A stretch of DNA of 64,000 nt from Homalodisca vitripennis (taxonomy: Eukaryota; Arthropoda; Insecta; Hemiptera; Cicadellidae): assembly GCF_021130785.1 (NCBI RefSeq), contig NC_060213.1, positions 119,107,001 to 119,171,000 of the forward strand, given 5' to 3'. How positions within the stretch are numbered: the stretch's first letter is position 1; each line of letters begins with the position of its first letter. The position numbers and the translations under genes are program-made. Below, piece after piece: positions 1-13,752 of this stretch. The notes beneath the pieces are model-generated. The model was not told where the DNA came from and made no database searches. It saw only the letters and a program-made list of their open reading frames with translations.

Positions 1-818
1 ATGTCAGGAACAATGAATAAATCAGTTACACTGTCGCAACTTGTGTTTAATTATAAATCATTAAAATGATAAGTACGTAAAACTCTCATTCAACTGTATG
101 TCAGTATGGAAATGTTTAACTTTATATTTGATAACTAAGTATATACTACTCAAGTTAACAACATAGAAGATTAGTTTACTTATTATATAGCTTTTATCAT
201 TCCAGTTATGGTTAAATTATACATCTTGGTGACAAACACATTTTTTAAGTTTGTAGTCTTCATAGGATAAACGACATGAAGGTGTAATATAAATATGAAT
301 TTCGAAAGATTACCAGACGGTTTAGGTGATTTATGTAGTTGCGATATATTTAGCACCAATAGCGATGGTGCTGATGTAGTTAACATGGAACTATTACCTG
401 TATTAGTTACGTCACGGACATGACAGTCAACCTGTCATTGGTTATAACACAGTCTGTTCATGTGTTTGTGTGTGTAATACATTCACAATGGTACAACAAA
501 ACAACAATATAGTACCTATTTATGCATACAATTATTTATACATTACTGCATTAAAATAGTTTTTATTTTTGAAACTGTGTTTCCAAATTTTAACAACATT
601 GTAAAATAAAATAATAATTAATAAATTATCAAACAGGAATACTGATTGGTACATTCTATACAAGTTTTATACGCTACAAAACCTTCTTAAATCCTACCTA
701 CAAGATTCTAGGTAGCCTTGCATATTCAATTTTTATATTTTAAATGATAGTATTTCTTATACTATATGGATTTTGTTTTTTATATGTTTTTATAACGAAA
801 CTATGAAAAGAATTTGAT

Positions 819-928
819 TTAAATTTCTTCCGACTCTTTTTGAATCTCTTCAGACAGCCTTGATATCCAGATTCCTGGAGTGATATCTTTGACGTCAGAC
901 TCTTCACTAAACGGCAGGTGAACTGGTG
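819..928 (-). CDS. Possible terminal coding exon, unknown host gene
   Basis: On the minus strand an acceptor-like TTTAG at the 928 edge is followed by 35 open codons ending in TAA at 819-821. The peptide is acidic and protein-like, containing FSEESDVKDITPGIWISRLS and ending KESEEI. The first two bases complete a codon begun by a single G, matching the phase of the donor at 3123, so the two segments could be consecutive exons giving an Ala at the junction. A possible minus-strand AATAAA lies near 563. No family is recognised. The acceptor has a weak pyrimidine tract, and 35 open codons can arise by chance, so this stays tentative. Confidence 0.35.
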
Positions 929-3122
929 CTAAACTCGGCTTTTAATTTGAATCAGCCGATCCCGTACTTATAAAGATGGAGATCACAATGAAAATCTGCT
1001 GAAAAGTTATAATTAAGTCATCAATGACAATTGTTTTTGACAGTTTGGTTACATTAGATTTAACAATGGTTTAGTTATACTTAAAGTATTTTTGAAATTA
1101 CTTTCTAACATCCCATTGAAAAAATATTCTTTTGAAATTGTATAAAATGGCTATTTAGTAACTAGAAAGAGTGAAACAATGAACGCTCCTAGAGGCTAAA
1201 CGTTTAAGTATATTATACATAAAATATAATAGTATAATAGTAAAATATATAAGTATATAAAAACAACGACAAGAATAAAAAAGTTCAAATATTGAAAATC
1301 AAATAAGACATAACTGTCATTAATTGTGGTCTCAGTTACTGTAAGCCTTGTTTGCATATTATGCACTATAATTTATGTTTTGTCACTGCAGATCCTAAAC
1401 AGTCTATTAATTATTAGTAGTATTAGTAGTGTAATGTGAACTATTACATGCAGTTACCATGATGGTCCCCGACCACTTCATTCAGTAGTCCTCCATTTCA
1501 ATTCGTCTCTTGGCCATCAAACTTTATTAGCTGTGTTTACAGGCTTAATATGCGTATTTGCTATTAACTCGATCGGTCAAACCACTCTGTGCGGGGCTCG
1601 GTGAAGTTAAATAATTAATCCACATAGTCAGTGCTATATCCCATAAAAATATTCTGTATATTCTGTAAACAGTAAAACTTTATTTTCCTTGGAAACGCAA
1701 TACTACAATATTACAATATATTCTTAAAAATAATGGAAACTATTGGAAATTATTATTTCATTGTTTATCTTTCGCATGAGACCGGACTCCGCCACAACCT
1801 AACCTACTGTCAGTGCCCCGGCTTACACATCATTTGTCATCTGTCACCAGGCAATACATTATCTGTCTGCGGCTGTGGGAATATTTATTCTGTTAAAAAT
1901 TGCCATATATTCTTGATTAAAAAACATAAAACTATCAAACAAGTATTGTAGTTAAAAGTAACAACCCTTAATTCATGTACATAAAGTTAAAATTGACATA
2001 CATTTTTGCAAAAATAATATTTAAACAAACAATATTTAATTGACACGTATTATTATTGCAGTGTATTGTTTTAATCAATAATTAAAATCTAATAAGAAAC
2101 GAGCTTGTAAATTTAATCATTTTCTTGTTATCAATCCATTCACAGCTCAAAACATATATACGTATACACATGTGACATATGTATACGAACGTAAAGCATT
2201 TACAAACAAGTAATTAAATAATAAAACATGTTTAATTATAATATAAGTGTCTTCAGTGTTATTATAAAATTCACAATAATAAGTTAAAGAATATTCTAAA
2301 ACAATATTTATGTCTTCTACTGACATTCTTACATTAAAGTTTATTCCTGCAATGGTATGGACCTGATGTACTTCATTTGTATTTCAAGGTTTAAATAAAT
2401 ATTTATTAAATTTTTAATTAATTCTCGTGTGATGAGTAACACTGAAAAACTTCGAATAATTCATCAAAACTCTAAACCGTTTAACGCATTAAGATGTATT
2501 AATTCTTAAAACATAACAAATATAGCCTATAAAAATACTTTAGACCTTCAAATTCACTAAGAACTGTACCACTAAATTGAATTCAATTGCACGAATAAAT
2601 TATCAGAAAGAAAACTGGTGAAATGGAGTATACGCGAAATCTCCCCCACAGTTGTTAAATCAAGCCGCAGTCCTCTGGGGCTTCAAGTTTAACAAACACC
2701 AGCAAGTAAAAACTACTCTCTTCAACAAAAACATTGTACCTTATAATTAATATAATCCATCTCATTATCGCGCTTTATTCTCTTGTATGCACAAAACGAG
2801 ATTTAGGGCATATTTCACAACATGCTAAAACTATGTAACTTATTACGTTATTATAATTACAAATAGTCATTATATTACGTAGTGATCAACGTTTCTACGT
2901 GTTAGTTCTATTGTATCCAGAATTATTATTATTGTGGTTTGCTTAATTAGGTTTGCTGCGGACTAATTAGTAAAATAAAAGAGTTCTATCAGACTCGGAA
3001 TGCTCAATGAATCTTGTTTTGTTTGTATCTTAAGGACAAGAAGAAATAAAGAAAAATGTGGACAGTAAGAGCAAGTGTATGTAGAAAGAAAAGTGTTTGA
3101 ATAGAGGAATGATGTCACTCAC

Positions 3123-3238
3123 CGAAGGTGTCTTCGTTTGTCACACGCACAACACAGCTGAGATGTCTCATCTTCCCAAAATACTCATACAGGGTTGAAA
3201 CAGCATCTTTATATACGCGGAAGAGCACCAGAAGACGT
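3123..3238 (-). CDS. Possible internal coding exon, unknown host gene
   Basis: On the minus strand, TTTTCGTCTACCAG precedes the segment and GTGAGT follows it, both good splice consensus. Only one of the three frames is open across all 116 bases; it contains VYKDAVSTLYEYFGKMRHLS and then VVRVTNEDTF. The last base is a lone G (phase 1), compatible with the candidate exon at 819-928. The order of hydrophobic and charged residues faintly recalls the first helix and second strand of an RRM fold, but that is too weak to name. A TATATAAAG inside could instead be a promoter element. No upstream exon could be identified with confidence. Confidence 0.45.
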
Positions 3239-4941
3239 CTGGTAGACGAAAATAAATCTTAAGTAATTCAAGCTTTCTCAAGTGCTTCGGATTTTATAAA
3301 ATGCGCCATCCCGAGCTAGTTCAATATTTCACGGACATACTGGTCTTGTAAAACGTTAATTGGTTGGTGTGTGTCGGTGACAATTCCTTTTCCCCAGCTC
3401 AGGGTTGTGAGAATTTACCCTTCATCCGTATCCTCTAGGATGCATGATCCGGACTACCCCTAAAAGAAAAGTATTGACTCCAGCGTGCAATGTGTTAAAA
3501 ATTTAAAAAGGCGGAAAAAATGGCTGTAAATGATATAATTTATACACGAGGTGAGTATAACCGGGCGCCATACCCTCCCTTCAGTGTAGTGGAGTGGAAA
3601 GAGCGTGACAGTGTAATTGCGATTGAGAGGTACAGCCTCAGTCTTAGTGATGGGAGAATCAAATACTTTAAAGAATTGAATACGGTGTATTCAAAAGTAC
3701 ACTTGTATTCCAATATGTATTCGTATACCTGTATTTGAATACTTTGTCTGCGTTGAGTATTTAAAACAGACAAATCAAGACTTGTCATTCTTCCTTCTCG
3801 CAATCCACATATTATATGGAATTGTACATGCCAAAAAGGTGAGATAATCTTTTGCTTTTTTATGCCTCCTACAATCATGCCATAGTTATAATTTATGAAT
3901 TCCAGAAAAAAAAATTATCTGTTTACTTGCTACTTCAGTCCCGTCTAAAAGTTTCTATTCTACTGCAGGTTTTGAATGATCGAAAAAATAAACTAAAGCC
4001 AAAAAACCTGATTCATATATTGTTTTCCCACATCAAGAAATAAATGTTATTTTTTATGTATCGTTTACAAATGTCTTTTTCATTAAACAATTGTATAATT
4101 AAGGATATATTCAAGTTTTCAATTTTGTAAGTATTTATTCTATATTATGAAACTCCCTTTAATTAATCTTTATAGTGCCAAAATATATACGTATATTCTT
4201 CTTATTCCCCCAATGAATTCTTGTATAGTAATTAGAATACAGATCTTGAATATTTTATTTGCGCAGTGTTATTATAAATAAGCGAATACTCAAGGATTTA
4301 TTCAATCCTTTCACAGAAAGATTATTAATTTCAAAAGTATTCTAATTCATTTTGATTGATTGGAGTACTCGAGCTGTATACTATATACTATTTGACTCTG
4401 TATTCGATTCTTCCATCATTCACTACTCAGTTTCAGTTTCTACTAACAGTTGTGAGTGTGGAAGGACTCCGGCTGCCCCCCCAACACAGTTTAGAAGAGA
4501 CTCAGAAGTAGTAACCTCCAATTTCCCAGAGTAGTCGTTGCTGTCGTAAATACGAGTTATGCCGGTTATTGCTAAGGATCTTAACGTATTTTATCAGAAT
4601 TTTAACGCTTTAGCAAGTTGGGATCGGGATATAGGTTGGTGTTCAGGATTTAACTCACTTCCTCATTCCTCGATCCTACCGCTATTCCTGCAATTATTAT
4701 GATTATCAGTTAACTCTCAGTCAGTTTGTCAATAGTTTATCAAGTCGCAGCCTTCCTTTCGAAACCAAAAACGGCACGTTGTTATTCTTATGAAATTTGG
4801 AGCATACGCAAATAACAATAAACGTTGCTACCGTGGTAACTCAAATTTGTAGAGCATTTGAACCTTTACACCACGAATTCCTTACAAGCGGTAAATTCAC
4901 TGGGAGGCTGCAGATACCTCTAGAGCCTTAAATGATAGGTA

Positions 4942-5124
4942 GGCCCACTATCCGCCAGGGATTACTGGGCCACTACCCGCCAGGGATTACTGGGCCAATA
5001 TCCGCTAGGAATACCTGGGCCACTACCCGCCAGGGATTACTGGGCCACTATCCGCCAGGGATTACTGGGCCACTATCCGCCAGGGATTACTGGACCACTA
5101 TTCGCCAGGGATTACTGGGCCACT
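4942..5124. repeat. 25-bp minisatellite, copy A
   Basis: About seven tandem copies of a 25-base unit of the form GGGCCACTAYCCGCCAGGGA plus TTACT, with a few substitutions. The period is not a multiple of three, so the open frame that crosses it is not a protein repeat. The same array is in copy B at 34638-34822 with one extra T in its last unit. Confidence 0.9.
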
Positions 5125-8008
5125 TCTTTTAAGCTATTTACAAAAAAATTCAAAGCTACTTTATATCTGGCACAAAGAGGGCATTTCCAGTTATTCAATA
5201 ATCCAAATTTTTAATAAATATTTTTTGAGTTTTAGTAACTTAATCGCTTAACAAAGAAGGGAATGCTCAGGAATTTTACATTATGTTTAATGTTTGTGCC
5301 TGTTTAATTTTTTTTTTTATTTCAATATATATTCTCATATTTAATCTTGTTACTTATATACCATGAATGTGAAAATAAACTTCGTTTATGGTAATGTAAG
5401 TGGAACATACAGACATGAAAACATATATGTGTTTATGTAAATGTTATTAACCAAATGATGTTGTAAATAAAAAAAAAAATTAAAAACTTACCATTATGTT
5501 TAAAAATAGTAACTATAGTATTATTTAGATTTCCTTCTCAAGAATATTTCTAAATGCAAGACCTCTAAGCCATTTATATTCAAATGACAATGGATTCTTT
5601 GCCTCCAGTTCTGAAAGGAAGATCGTAATCTCCTAGGTGACAGCTTGAATACACTGATCAGTTCAGTAAATCAAGGGTGATCCAGAATGTTTAAAAAATA
5701 TTACAGATTTGCATCAGATTGTACAATGTTTTATAGAAAGTTCGTTACATAAAACATTTTAAAAGTTAATACGTAAATTATTTATTAACATCATTCTGTT
5801 TCTTCGTCCAACACTATCGTCGCATTTTAATGTCAGGTTCTCGTATGTTAGTAAAAAGAAAGTGTTTTCTTGGTCAATTTAATTTTTATTGCATACTAAT
5901 TATATGAATAACGTTACTTATTTATGCTATAACGTATTATTACTTGTTTTATATTTTATTTCTTGTTTTATGACGTTAATTATTGTAGTTTTTACTCGTT
6001 TATTTATTTTGTTACAGGATAATTGAGCAATTTCGTATTATGAAATTACATATATAACTATATATATATATATGGTATTTTATGTGACATATCACACCTT
6101 ATACTATAAGACACGAGTGACAAGTCCATCATAAGATTGGAATTGAAGAAGTAAATAAAGCTTCTCTATCTCCATTATTGTGGAATCACAATTCTTTCAG
6201 CAGCAAAGGGATCATATTAGCAGTTATTGCTCTCTATAGATCTGGCTAACTTTTTCAGCTTTCCGATATTATCTTTGTATTTCCTTCCAATTTGCACCGA
6301 ACAAAATTCACAAACCTGTCATGCGGAAAATTTCATAATATTTTTACAAATCGATCTATTTATTTGTTTCGTTACGCTGAGCAAATGAACTATTTTCTGA
6401 CTTATCAGTTAAGGGAATGTTTCTAAATACACGTAATTATCAACTTACAATTTGCTTCGTATGATTAAGAAGATAAGTCAGTCCCAAAAATTTAGATAAA
6501 TAAAAGAGGAAATAAGGCGTGGAGTCCCTTTTGAGTAGAGGGAGACCATTTGTGTACCTTTGACCAGAAAACAACAAGAATGCGAAGAGTATTGCGGAAA
6601 AACTCATTATTACGATATGATAATTTTATCCCAATGTTTACTTATGTATTCATCTCGCCAGACAAAATAACTGTAAGGAAGATAGCAATAACAATATATA
6701 CATTTAAAAATATTAACTTTTAGCACTTTGACATCGCAGACATTGCCTACGTAACTAGATATGGTAGTATATTTAATTCATATGAAGGGGTTATAATGTT
6801 TAGTCTAAGGTTTCTTTGTTAAGAATGTGTATGTAGGTCATATTTTTAGTCAGATATCTGTTTCCATCCATGGGTTTATCAGATAATGAATACCGTAACA
6901 TGAACCAAAATGTCATATATATGTTAGTTTCACTGGTGGTCTCAAACTTAAAACCTGGTGTCCAGCGCGGGTAAAACGTATAACAGTTATGAACCAAATA
7001 TTTGAACCTGTTACTAGAACTAAAAAAACCCGTGAATTAAGTCATAATTATGTAAGTATGTCAGAATAAAAATAACTCACAGGTAGAAATAAAAGAAAAG
7101 CTTTAAAGGTTTAAGTCTGACAAATTGACCACGTAAGACAGGATTGACAGATGAAATATGTAGCAGCTGTTGTACATTGACAGTGTGACAGCAGGTTTTA
7201 GAGAATTTAATAAATAAATAATTTTATCGTATATAATCCCATCACCGAACATTGAATCTAGAAGAGTGAAATGAGAATTCCGAGCCGGAATAGCGAACGC
7301 GAGTTACGACTATGAAAAGATATTTGATGAGCAGAGAAATAAGATTATTGTATAGAATTGGTTTCTTTATAAACTCGTTGAGTACATTATTACTAATCCT
7401 TCCCTTGATGTAAATAATATTAAACGTAGAGGCAGCTTATGTTCAGGAAAGAGTTAGGGCTGTATCTTCTCCCTATCTGTATACTGGCTTTCGAAATACT
7501 TTCTTGGTACAGACTGACATACTACATATCGACGTCACAACACATCACATCCGACAAATGCTGGTAGTTCAATCTAACAGTTTCATTTTAGTGTTCAATA
7601 TATTATTGCAGAGTTCTCCCTGAAACATTTATGGTAGCATTCATATATTGATTCATATTTATTATTTCATGTTAGAATTCTGGCGGCGATATCTTAACAG
7701 TCTTATAAATTCTAAAGTAACTTTGTTTGTTTATTTTGCTTTAAACTATTTAATCAATTGTAATTAAATTCGACATAGAAATTCTCAAGCTGAATGGTAT
7801 AATTAATTATAGGCCTATTCTTATTTCGAAAGTCACACTGGACTACGCTCCACTGGTACCTGAAGTAGTGAAGAATCCGGTTTTGGTCTCTAAATTTGGT
7901 AAATATTCATTGAAAAAACCTTTTAAATGTAAGTAACAGTTCCGTGACACATAGCTTTATGGCAGAAAACCATATTATTTATAAATTTAACTACTATTAT
8001 TTAATTAT

Positions 8009-8056
8009 TTATTATTATTATTATTATTATATATATATACTGTATATAATATTATA

Positions 8057-8112
<56 letters not shown>
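8009..8112. repeat. ATT/TA microsatellite
   Basis: A stretch of ATT repeats is followed by an uninterrupted TA run from about 8065 to 8112. In copy B (37975-38095) the same place is broken up by extra bases, so the pure run is lost there. Confidence 0.9.
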
Positions 8113-8116
<4 letters not shown>

Positions 8117-11100
8117 CATAAACGGAAATCGATTCCTATTTAATTATACAAATACTAAGACCAGAATAAATTGGAATGACCATAAATATACACTAGTTGA
8201 TAGATTTTCGCGATCGTGGCAATGAATCAAACTCAAATTTAGCGTTGTAAATGTAATTCACTCGAACCAGCAGTGCTTATATACGTGCAATACATGCAAA
8301 GCTGTGTTCGAAACAAAGAGTGACTGCTCGTAATTCAATAGGTGGCGTGCAAGTTTTATTTTATGAAATTTAAACTAGATTGACTGGATTGCATGAACAC
8401 CTTTGCGTTATTCTCTTGCTCACATAAATAGAATATTACATTTATGGAAGCTAACCTGAAAGTAAAACCTATATAAGACATAAAAGATCAAGACTTGTCG
8501 GTCTGATCTGAGATGCAAAGTCTCTCTCATAGAAATAATGATGGAACACTTAGGTCGACTTATTGGCTACCAAACAAGCACAGTTACAAATATTGTACCA
8601 TAGCCACTGAGGTATTTTTTACCTTTCTATAACTGTAATGGGAACCTTTATATTTTTAAATATTCAATATTTTTCAACTGAGCTTGTTAAGGTCACTTCC
8701 ATAGAATGAAAATTATTTCCAGCAACGGTTAGAGCACTTTTATTCAAACATTTTCTATGCTCGTAGGCAACCTGACAATCGTTTGGTGCGTAGGGATTAT
8801 TGTAAAAAGTCTAATACTGTTAAGCCGTTCCAATAACAACAGCAATTAATCAGTTCAATGATAGTCCTGCATTGTCGTGATCTCGATTCAGTGCCTTCGT
8901 AAATGTAATCGCTTTACTTTGGTAATGGCTGTGCAAAAAAATACCATTTAAAATCCCAAGCTTTAAACTCATTAATTAGCCAAAAGCGCAGTCTAGTTAC
9001 GTAATTCAGAATGGATTTCTGGATAAGACATTAAATAGCGTGAGTTCATTTTGTATGAATAGCTCAATAACACCTACAATTAAAGAACAAATATGTTTTA
9101 AATGTTAACCAATATTATATTTTACAAGATGTATACAACAACAGATTTTTATTGCCAAATATACTTAACTTGAGTTAAAAAAGAGTGTTTTCCTCATCCC
9201 GACTACCTCTTATCTTTGTAAAATTTATTATAACAAGACATGGAACCGATTTAAATTGGACCTTTTTATGAAGAAACTAAGCCCTTCTTGGTACCTGAGT
9301 TGTGATTTGTTCAATATACTCTAAAGATGGTGCTAGTATTGAATTCACTTTTAATGATTGGCTTTTTGATTCCTCTTAGTGCCAATTCAAAGAATGTTCT
9401 GGAACAGCGAGCAGGATAAAGAGTTTGAGTTGAAATTTTCCAAATAACATTAACTTATGTAATCACTATGGTCTACTTTTAACTATGTAAAATCCATCTC
9501 CAAATTTAAGTTCTCACATTAATTCTTGTATCCCCGAAATTGTAAAATATAAAAACATTTGTAGGTTAAGGCGTTTTCTACTCGTTACGCAGAATAATAT
9601 ACAATTTTAGCAAATGTCAAGTTTATAGTACACTAGAAAGTGGGTTTGTTTTCATATTATCGTGTGATTCCACTGTATTGTAAGATTATAAGACTATAGA
9701 TATCGAGAGGGATAATTACGACCTTGCGGGTTAATGTTGTCCCAAGGCTCGTTATTAACTATTTACTAATGATATCCTGCCTCCACTGCAGGGGTATTCT
9801 TACTGTAATATGTGCATTGCACTACTGATATAACTTGCCGTACATAATTCACTTTCTGTAGCGTGATTTCACTTTAAGTTTGTTTACAAACAACATCTGC
9901 TGTAGATTCTGCAATTATTTCAGAGTCTCGTTAGTTTGTACCACCACAGATCCCGGCAGTAGTAATTGCGTCTTTATCCAATTATACCATCTACGACAAA
10001 CTGTAAGTTTGACATCTCTCTGTTGGGGGTATTTCCAAATTTGAATTTATAGAATGGTGGTTATGTTTTTTACAGTAAAAAAACAGTTTTATAAGTATTT
10101 TACAATTATTGGCCAGGTTTTTTTTAAAACTAAAACTAAGAAAAAAATATAAATCCTAGTTTTATGATATTTTAGTCCAGTATATTTATGATATAAATTT
10201 TACCGATCGAGGAATTAGTACAATTCCTTGCCAGTATGAATGCATTACAATGGTGGAATGATATGCGTCAGATAATTACGCAATACGGGGGTAACAATAA
10301 CAATAATTAGTACTATACTAACCTGTAATGCACTCTTAAATAAACGTAGGCTACTCCACTAATTACTTTATATCATCATAATTGAAGCAGGAAATACTGA
10401 GTGGTAATACCGTAGGGCGACCACTATTAATAACATTACTTAAATTTAATTAGCTTATTGATATTAGTTGTTTAATTTAATATTAGGTTAGAACGTTAAA
10501 ACCGGTATATAGGGATGTATACATAGAAACGCTATGAAAACTGTTTTAAATAGGTTGTAAACCTAAAAGTCAAAGTAAAATAATTTGTTATTTTACCAGG
10601 CTAAGTTACTCTCTAACACTTAACCAATGGCTTAGAGATTACTTTAAAACCACCAGAAATGATTGATCATGCGGATCGCTTGGAAGGACCCTGCTTAACG
10701 GTCAACTATACAAGCAGCAGCCATTGTTAGCTTGTTATAACCGCCGTAAACACCACACTGCGCTATCCGTAGACTGCGTACCAACTATTACTATTCTATT
10801 ATGTACATAGAGGAGTATAAGCACGATCATATCATTGGAACACTGAGCATTAGTGTAGGTATTTTTTGAAATATCTTTTATAAGGTGGATGTTTAGTTTG
10901 CAACATTAGCAGAATAAACGGAGACAGAAGTAAGCAATAGTTATACATAAGAGAGGAATGTTACAACTGGAACTGGTTACTGTATAATATATTCAAGCAT
11001 CACACATGGTATATGTGGAATAAATTCATTCCAATGGAGTTTCAGTGTGCGTATTTCATTTGTTTAAGGTTACATTTCTGCCTCAGAATTTATTTTGAAT

Positions 11101-13507
11101 TAAAATGTTTTTTAAACAGTTTATCTTGGAAGTTTAAAGAATCCGGTATTATTCAAATGAGTTAAAAAGGAGTTAGAATTTTTATAAGGATAGTAGAATA
11201 TTTACCATTCGGATTATTTTTTAACATTTTTATTAGTTACAAAATAATAACCATATACTTTGAGGATTGAAGATATATACATAAAATAGACACATTAAAT
11301 CGCTTTAATGTTAGGTAAAAGTTTTTAAAGTTAGGTAAAAAAAACTGGAACACTTAAAAATTCAATCGATTTTGATTAGGCTTCGAAGTACCATGCTGAG
11401 TAAAGTCGCTTCAATTACAAAGATTAGTTGAAATTCGTTCAGTGGTTTCCTTGGAAACTTAACAAAGAAAACAACCAGTCTACTATAAATATATAAAGGA
11501 TTGTCATCTTAAAAAAATTAAAGTTTATGAAATGTAACTATTCTTAAGGTTATAAATCAAATAAGAACTATACCCCTGTCAGATGGTTATACTATTTCCT
11601 GAGATAGTCCGGCAACCTCTCGAACCATTCCCTGAATTCTCTACTGACGCGTATGTGATTGGATTGGCTGACCACAAACCAATCAAATCAACCAAGCCCA
11701 TCTGGTTCGTGCAACTGTCCTGATGAGGCAATCTAGGTCTGCTCCCCTTGCGTTAGAACAATTTCATTCTACATAACGCTATACAAATCTAAACGTTCTT
11801 AAAGCGAACTTCACTATCAAAAGTTTTCATTTTAATATAACTTTTATTTTCAACATAGTCACGTGATATGTAAAAAATCTGAAAATTATGTAGATGCAAT
11901 AGGGAACCTACGAAATCGTGATTATGTTACAAATGTATCGTCCATGTATTAACATAGAGCAGCATAATGTTAAGATGTCATTTACATCAGAATCTAAGTC
12001 AGATTATAATGTTATTCTCATTATAGCTATCGTATCCGATGAACTAATTTCTGCTGTCCAAACCAAAAATTGAGAAAAATTTAAATTTATAATGTTATAA
12101 AATATTCTAATATCTCCATAATTTACACCCAATTTTGTTTGTAACTGAAATAAAAGTAAAATCAGTTTTTTATCTATACTAATATTCGACATTAGAGACA
12201 TAAACGATGCTGTAAACACGATCTCAAAGCGCGACGGAGTAGCCGCTTTCAGCACAAAACGCAGCTTTATGCTTGTGGGTCGTGTGTAAAACATGTAGAG
12301 CACTCCATTGTTCACCTGATAGATGAGACAATGTGAATGAATACTTCTCTATATAAAGTACATTGAATAAGTGCCACAGTCATCAATCACTTACAAACTC
12401 TAGAAAGTAATTTTCCACTCTTAATATTTTAAATTGTTAGAAGGGATAAGTAGTCCAAATTTTCAATATGTAAGCTGAATGTACAGATTGAACAAGAAGA
12501 TCAAGCAATTTCAATCAGACTTCCAACTACATATTTCTCTCCATGACATTCTTACCTCATCCTTTACCATTTCAACTTACATAAAATCCCTGACATTCTT
12601 GTTTTAATAAAACTGAGCCAGTCATATGTAGACAACAATGTGATGTTGATCAGGGGAATCAACATGCAATGTGCTATGAACAATATTTGTACTAACTTAA
12701 ATATTGCAAGGGAAGACCACAAAAACCTTGCGTATAGTAGTTGTGGGAATAAAAAAAACGCGAACATCTTATAAGTATTGCTTTAGAAACAATCTATAAT
12801 CGTCAGAGGGTATAAAACTTATTTGAATATGAGACAGTCAAAGGTGATAAAGGAACCGAGGCAGGTGTTATCCATTCAATTAGCAGTAAACTGTAGTCCT
12901 TCAGAGAGTGGTGGAGGGAGGAGCTCTTCGTCTCTAACAAGGTCTCGGGGATGTGCTGCGGGGTGTTATAATGCTACTGAGAGGGAGAGGTAACCTTACT
13001 GTGACGGTGATCAAGTTAACAGTGACATTCACAGCCATTATTTATATCATCATAAAAAAATAATAACATTGGCGGTATGGACCCATTTAATTCTTCTCAA
13101 AAGCAGAGCAAAACGATTTGAATAATGGCTTGTTATTAATTATCGTAAAAAAATTTTCTGAAAACTCCAATAATTCCATGCAAGAGCAGAGGTATCTCGG
13201 CTCTAGAACCAATCTTGAGATAATTGCTGATAAATTGATTAATATAAGCCTTCTGAAGGATTCATAATCAAGGATATAAGAAAATTATATTCTCGTATGA
13301 AACGTTTTTAATGTTCCTTTATATAAATTATTTTCTATAATTATGTATGATTAGTTATTTACGGTTAGGTGTAAGAGAGGACTATGTAGTGCTAACCTTA
13401 TCAACTGCGTATAGGATATTTTGGTTTTAATTTAAGTTAAAAAGATGAGTAATGATGATCGTGAAATATATGTTGCTATTTGTTTAGTGGTTTGTGAGAA
13501 ACAGGTA

Positions 13508-13535
13508 CTATGCTGTTCGAATTAATTGGGACAAA
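13508..13535 (+). repeat. Left terminal inverted repeat of Tc1-like element
   Basis: Begins CTATGCTGTTCG and ends GGGACAAA. All 28 bases match the reverse complement of 14838-14865; similarity stops beyond that. It is the expected transposase-binding end. Confidence 0.95.
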
Positions 13536-13752
13536 CATGTTTTTCTGGTCTTTGTTAGTTTGTGATAACTGGTGATGTCCCAGACCGCTTCAAACCGGTT
13601 ATAACTGCATAGAAGTAGTGTGCTGGGTTGACCTTGACTGTAAAAAACTTGTTTGACTGGTTTTGGAGTGTCATTCCTTCAGTTGTGAGCCTTTCTTTGT
13701 GGCGGTCGGTGGTTGTGGTACTGTGTTCCGTTTATTACGTGCTTCTTCAAAG

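Larger units (their letters stand above)
1..13147 (+). repeat. Large direct duplication, copy A
   Basis: The whole stretch recurs in the same orientation from 29642. The window opens inside the unit, so its left end lies outside. The match ends at about 13147, where both copies share a segment ending in ATTATCGT; A continues into A-rich sequence while copy B runs into a C tract. Copy A is the cleaner version: a 116-base exon-like segment at 3123-3238 is open here but frameshifted in B, and A lacks B's long G run. Apart from two exon candidates, a 25-base minisatellite and AT microsatellites, I see no supported gene in it. Stretches 5620-8000 and 8120-13147 hold no gene I can support. Confidence 0.9.

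Noticed and set aside
1733..1951. 72-aa open frame repeated in copy B (31378-31599)
   Set aside because: Its presence in both copies only reflects the duplication. It has no recognisable family or splice context, and the copies differ by small changes with no sign of selection.
4932..5132. Repetitive protein reading across the 25-base minisatellite
   Set aside because: A 25-base period shifts frame in every unit, so the peptide has no true repeat. The frame is open by composition only.
6800..6997. 65-aa minus-strand frame identical in copy B (36550-36747)
   Set aside because: Identity is due to the duplication. The frame lacks convincing splice or start context and any family resemblance.
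8029..8225. Tyr/Ile-rich open frame around 7944-8225
   Set aside because: Produced by translation of the TA microsatellite.
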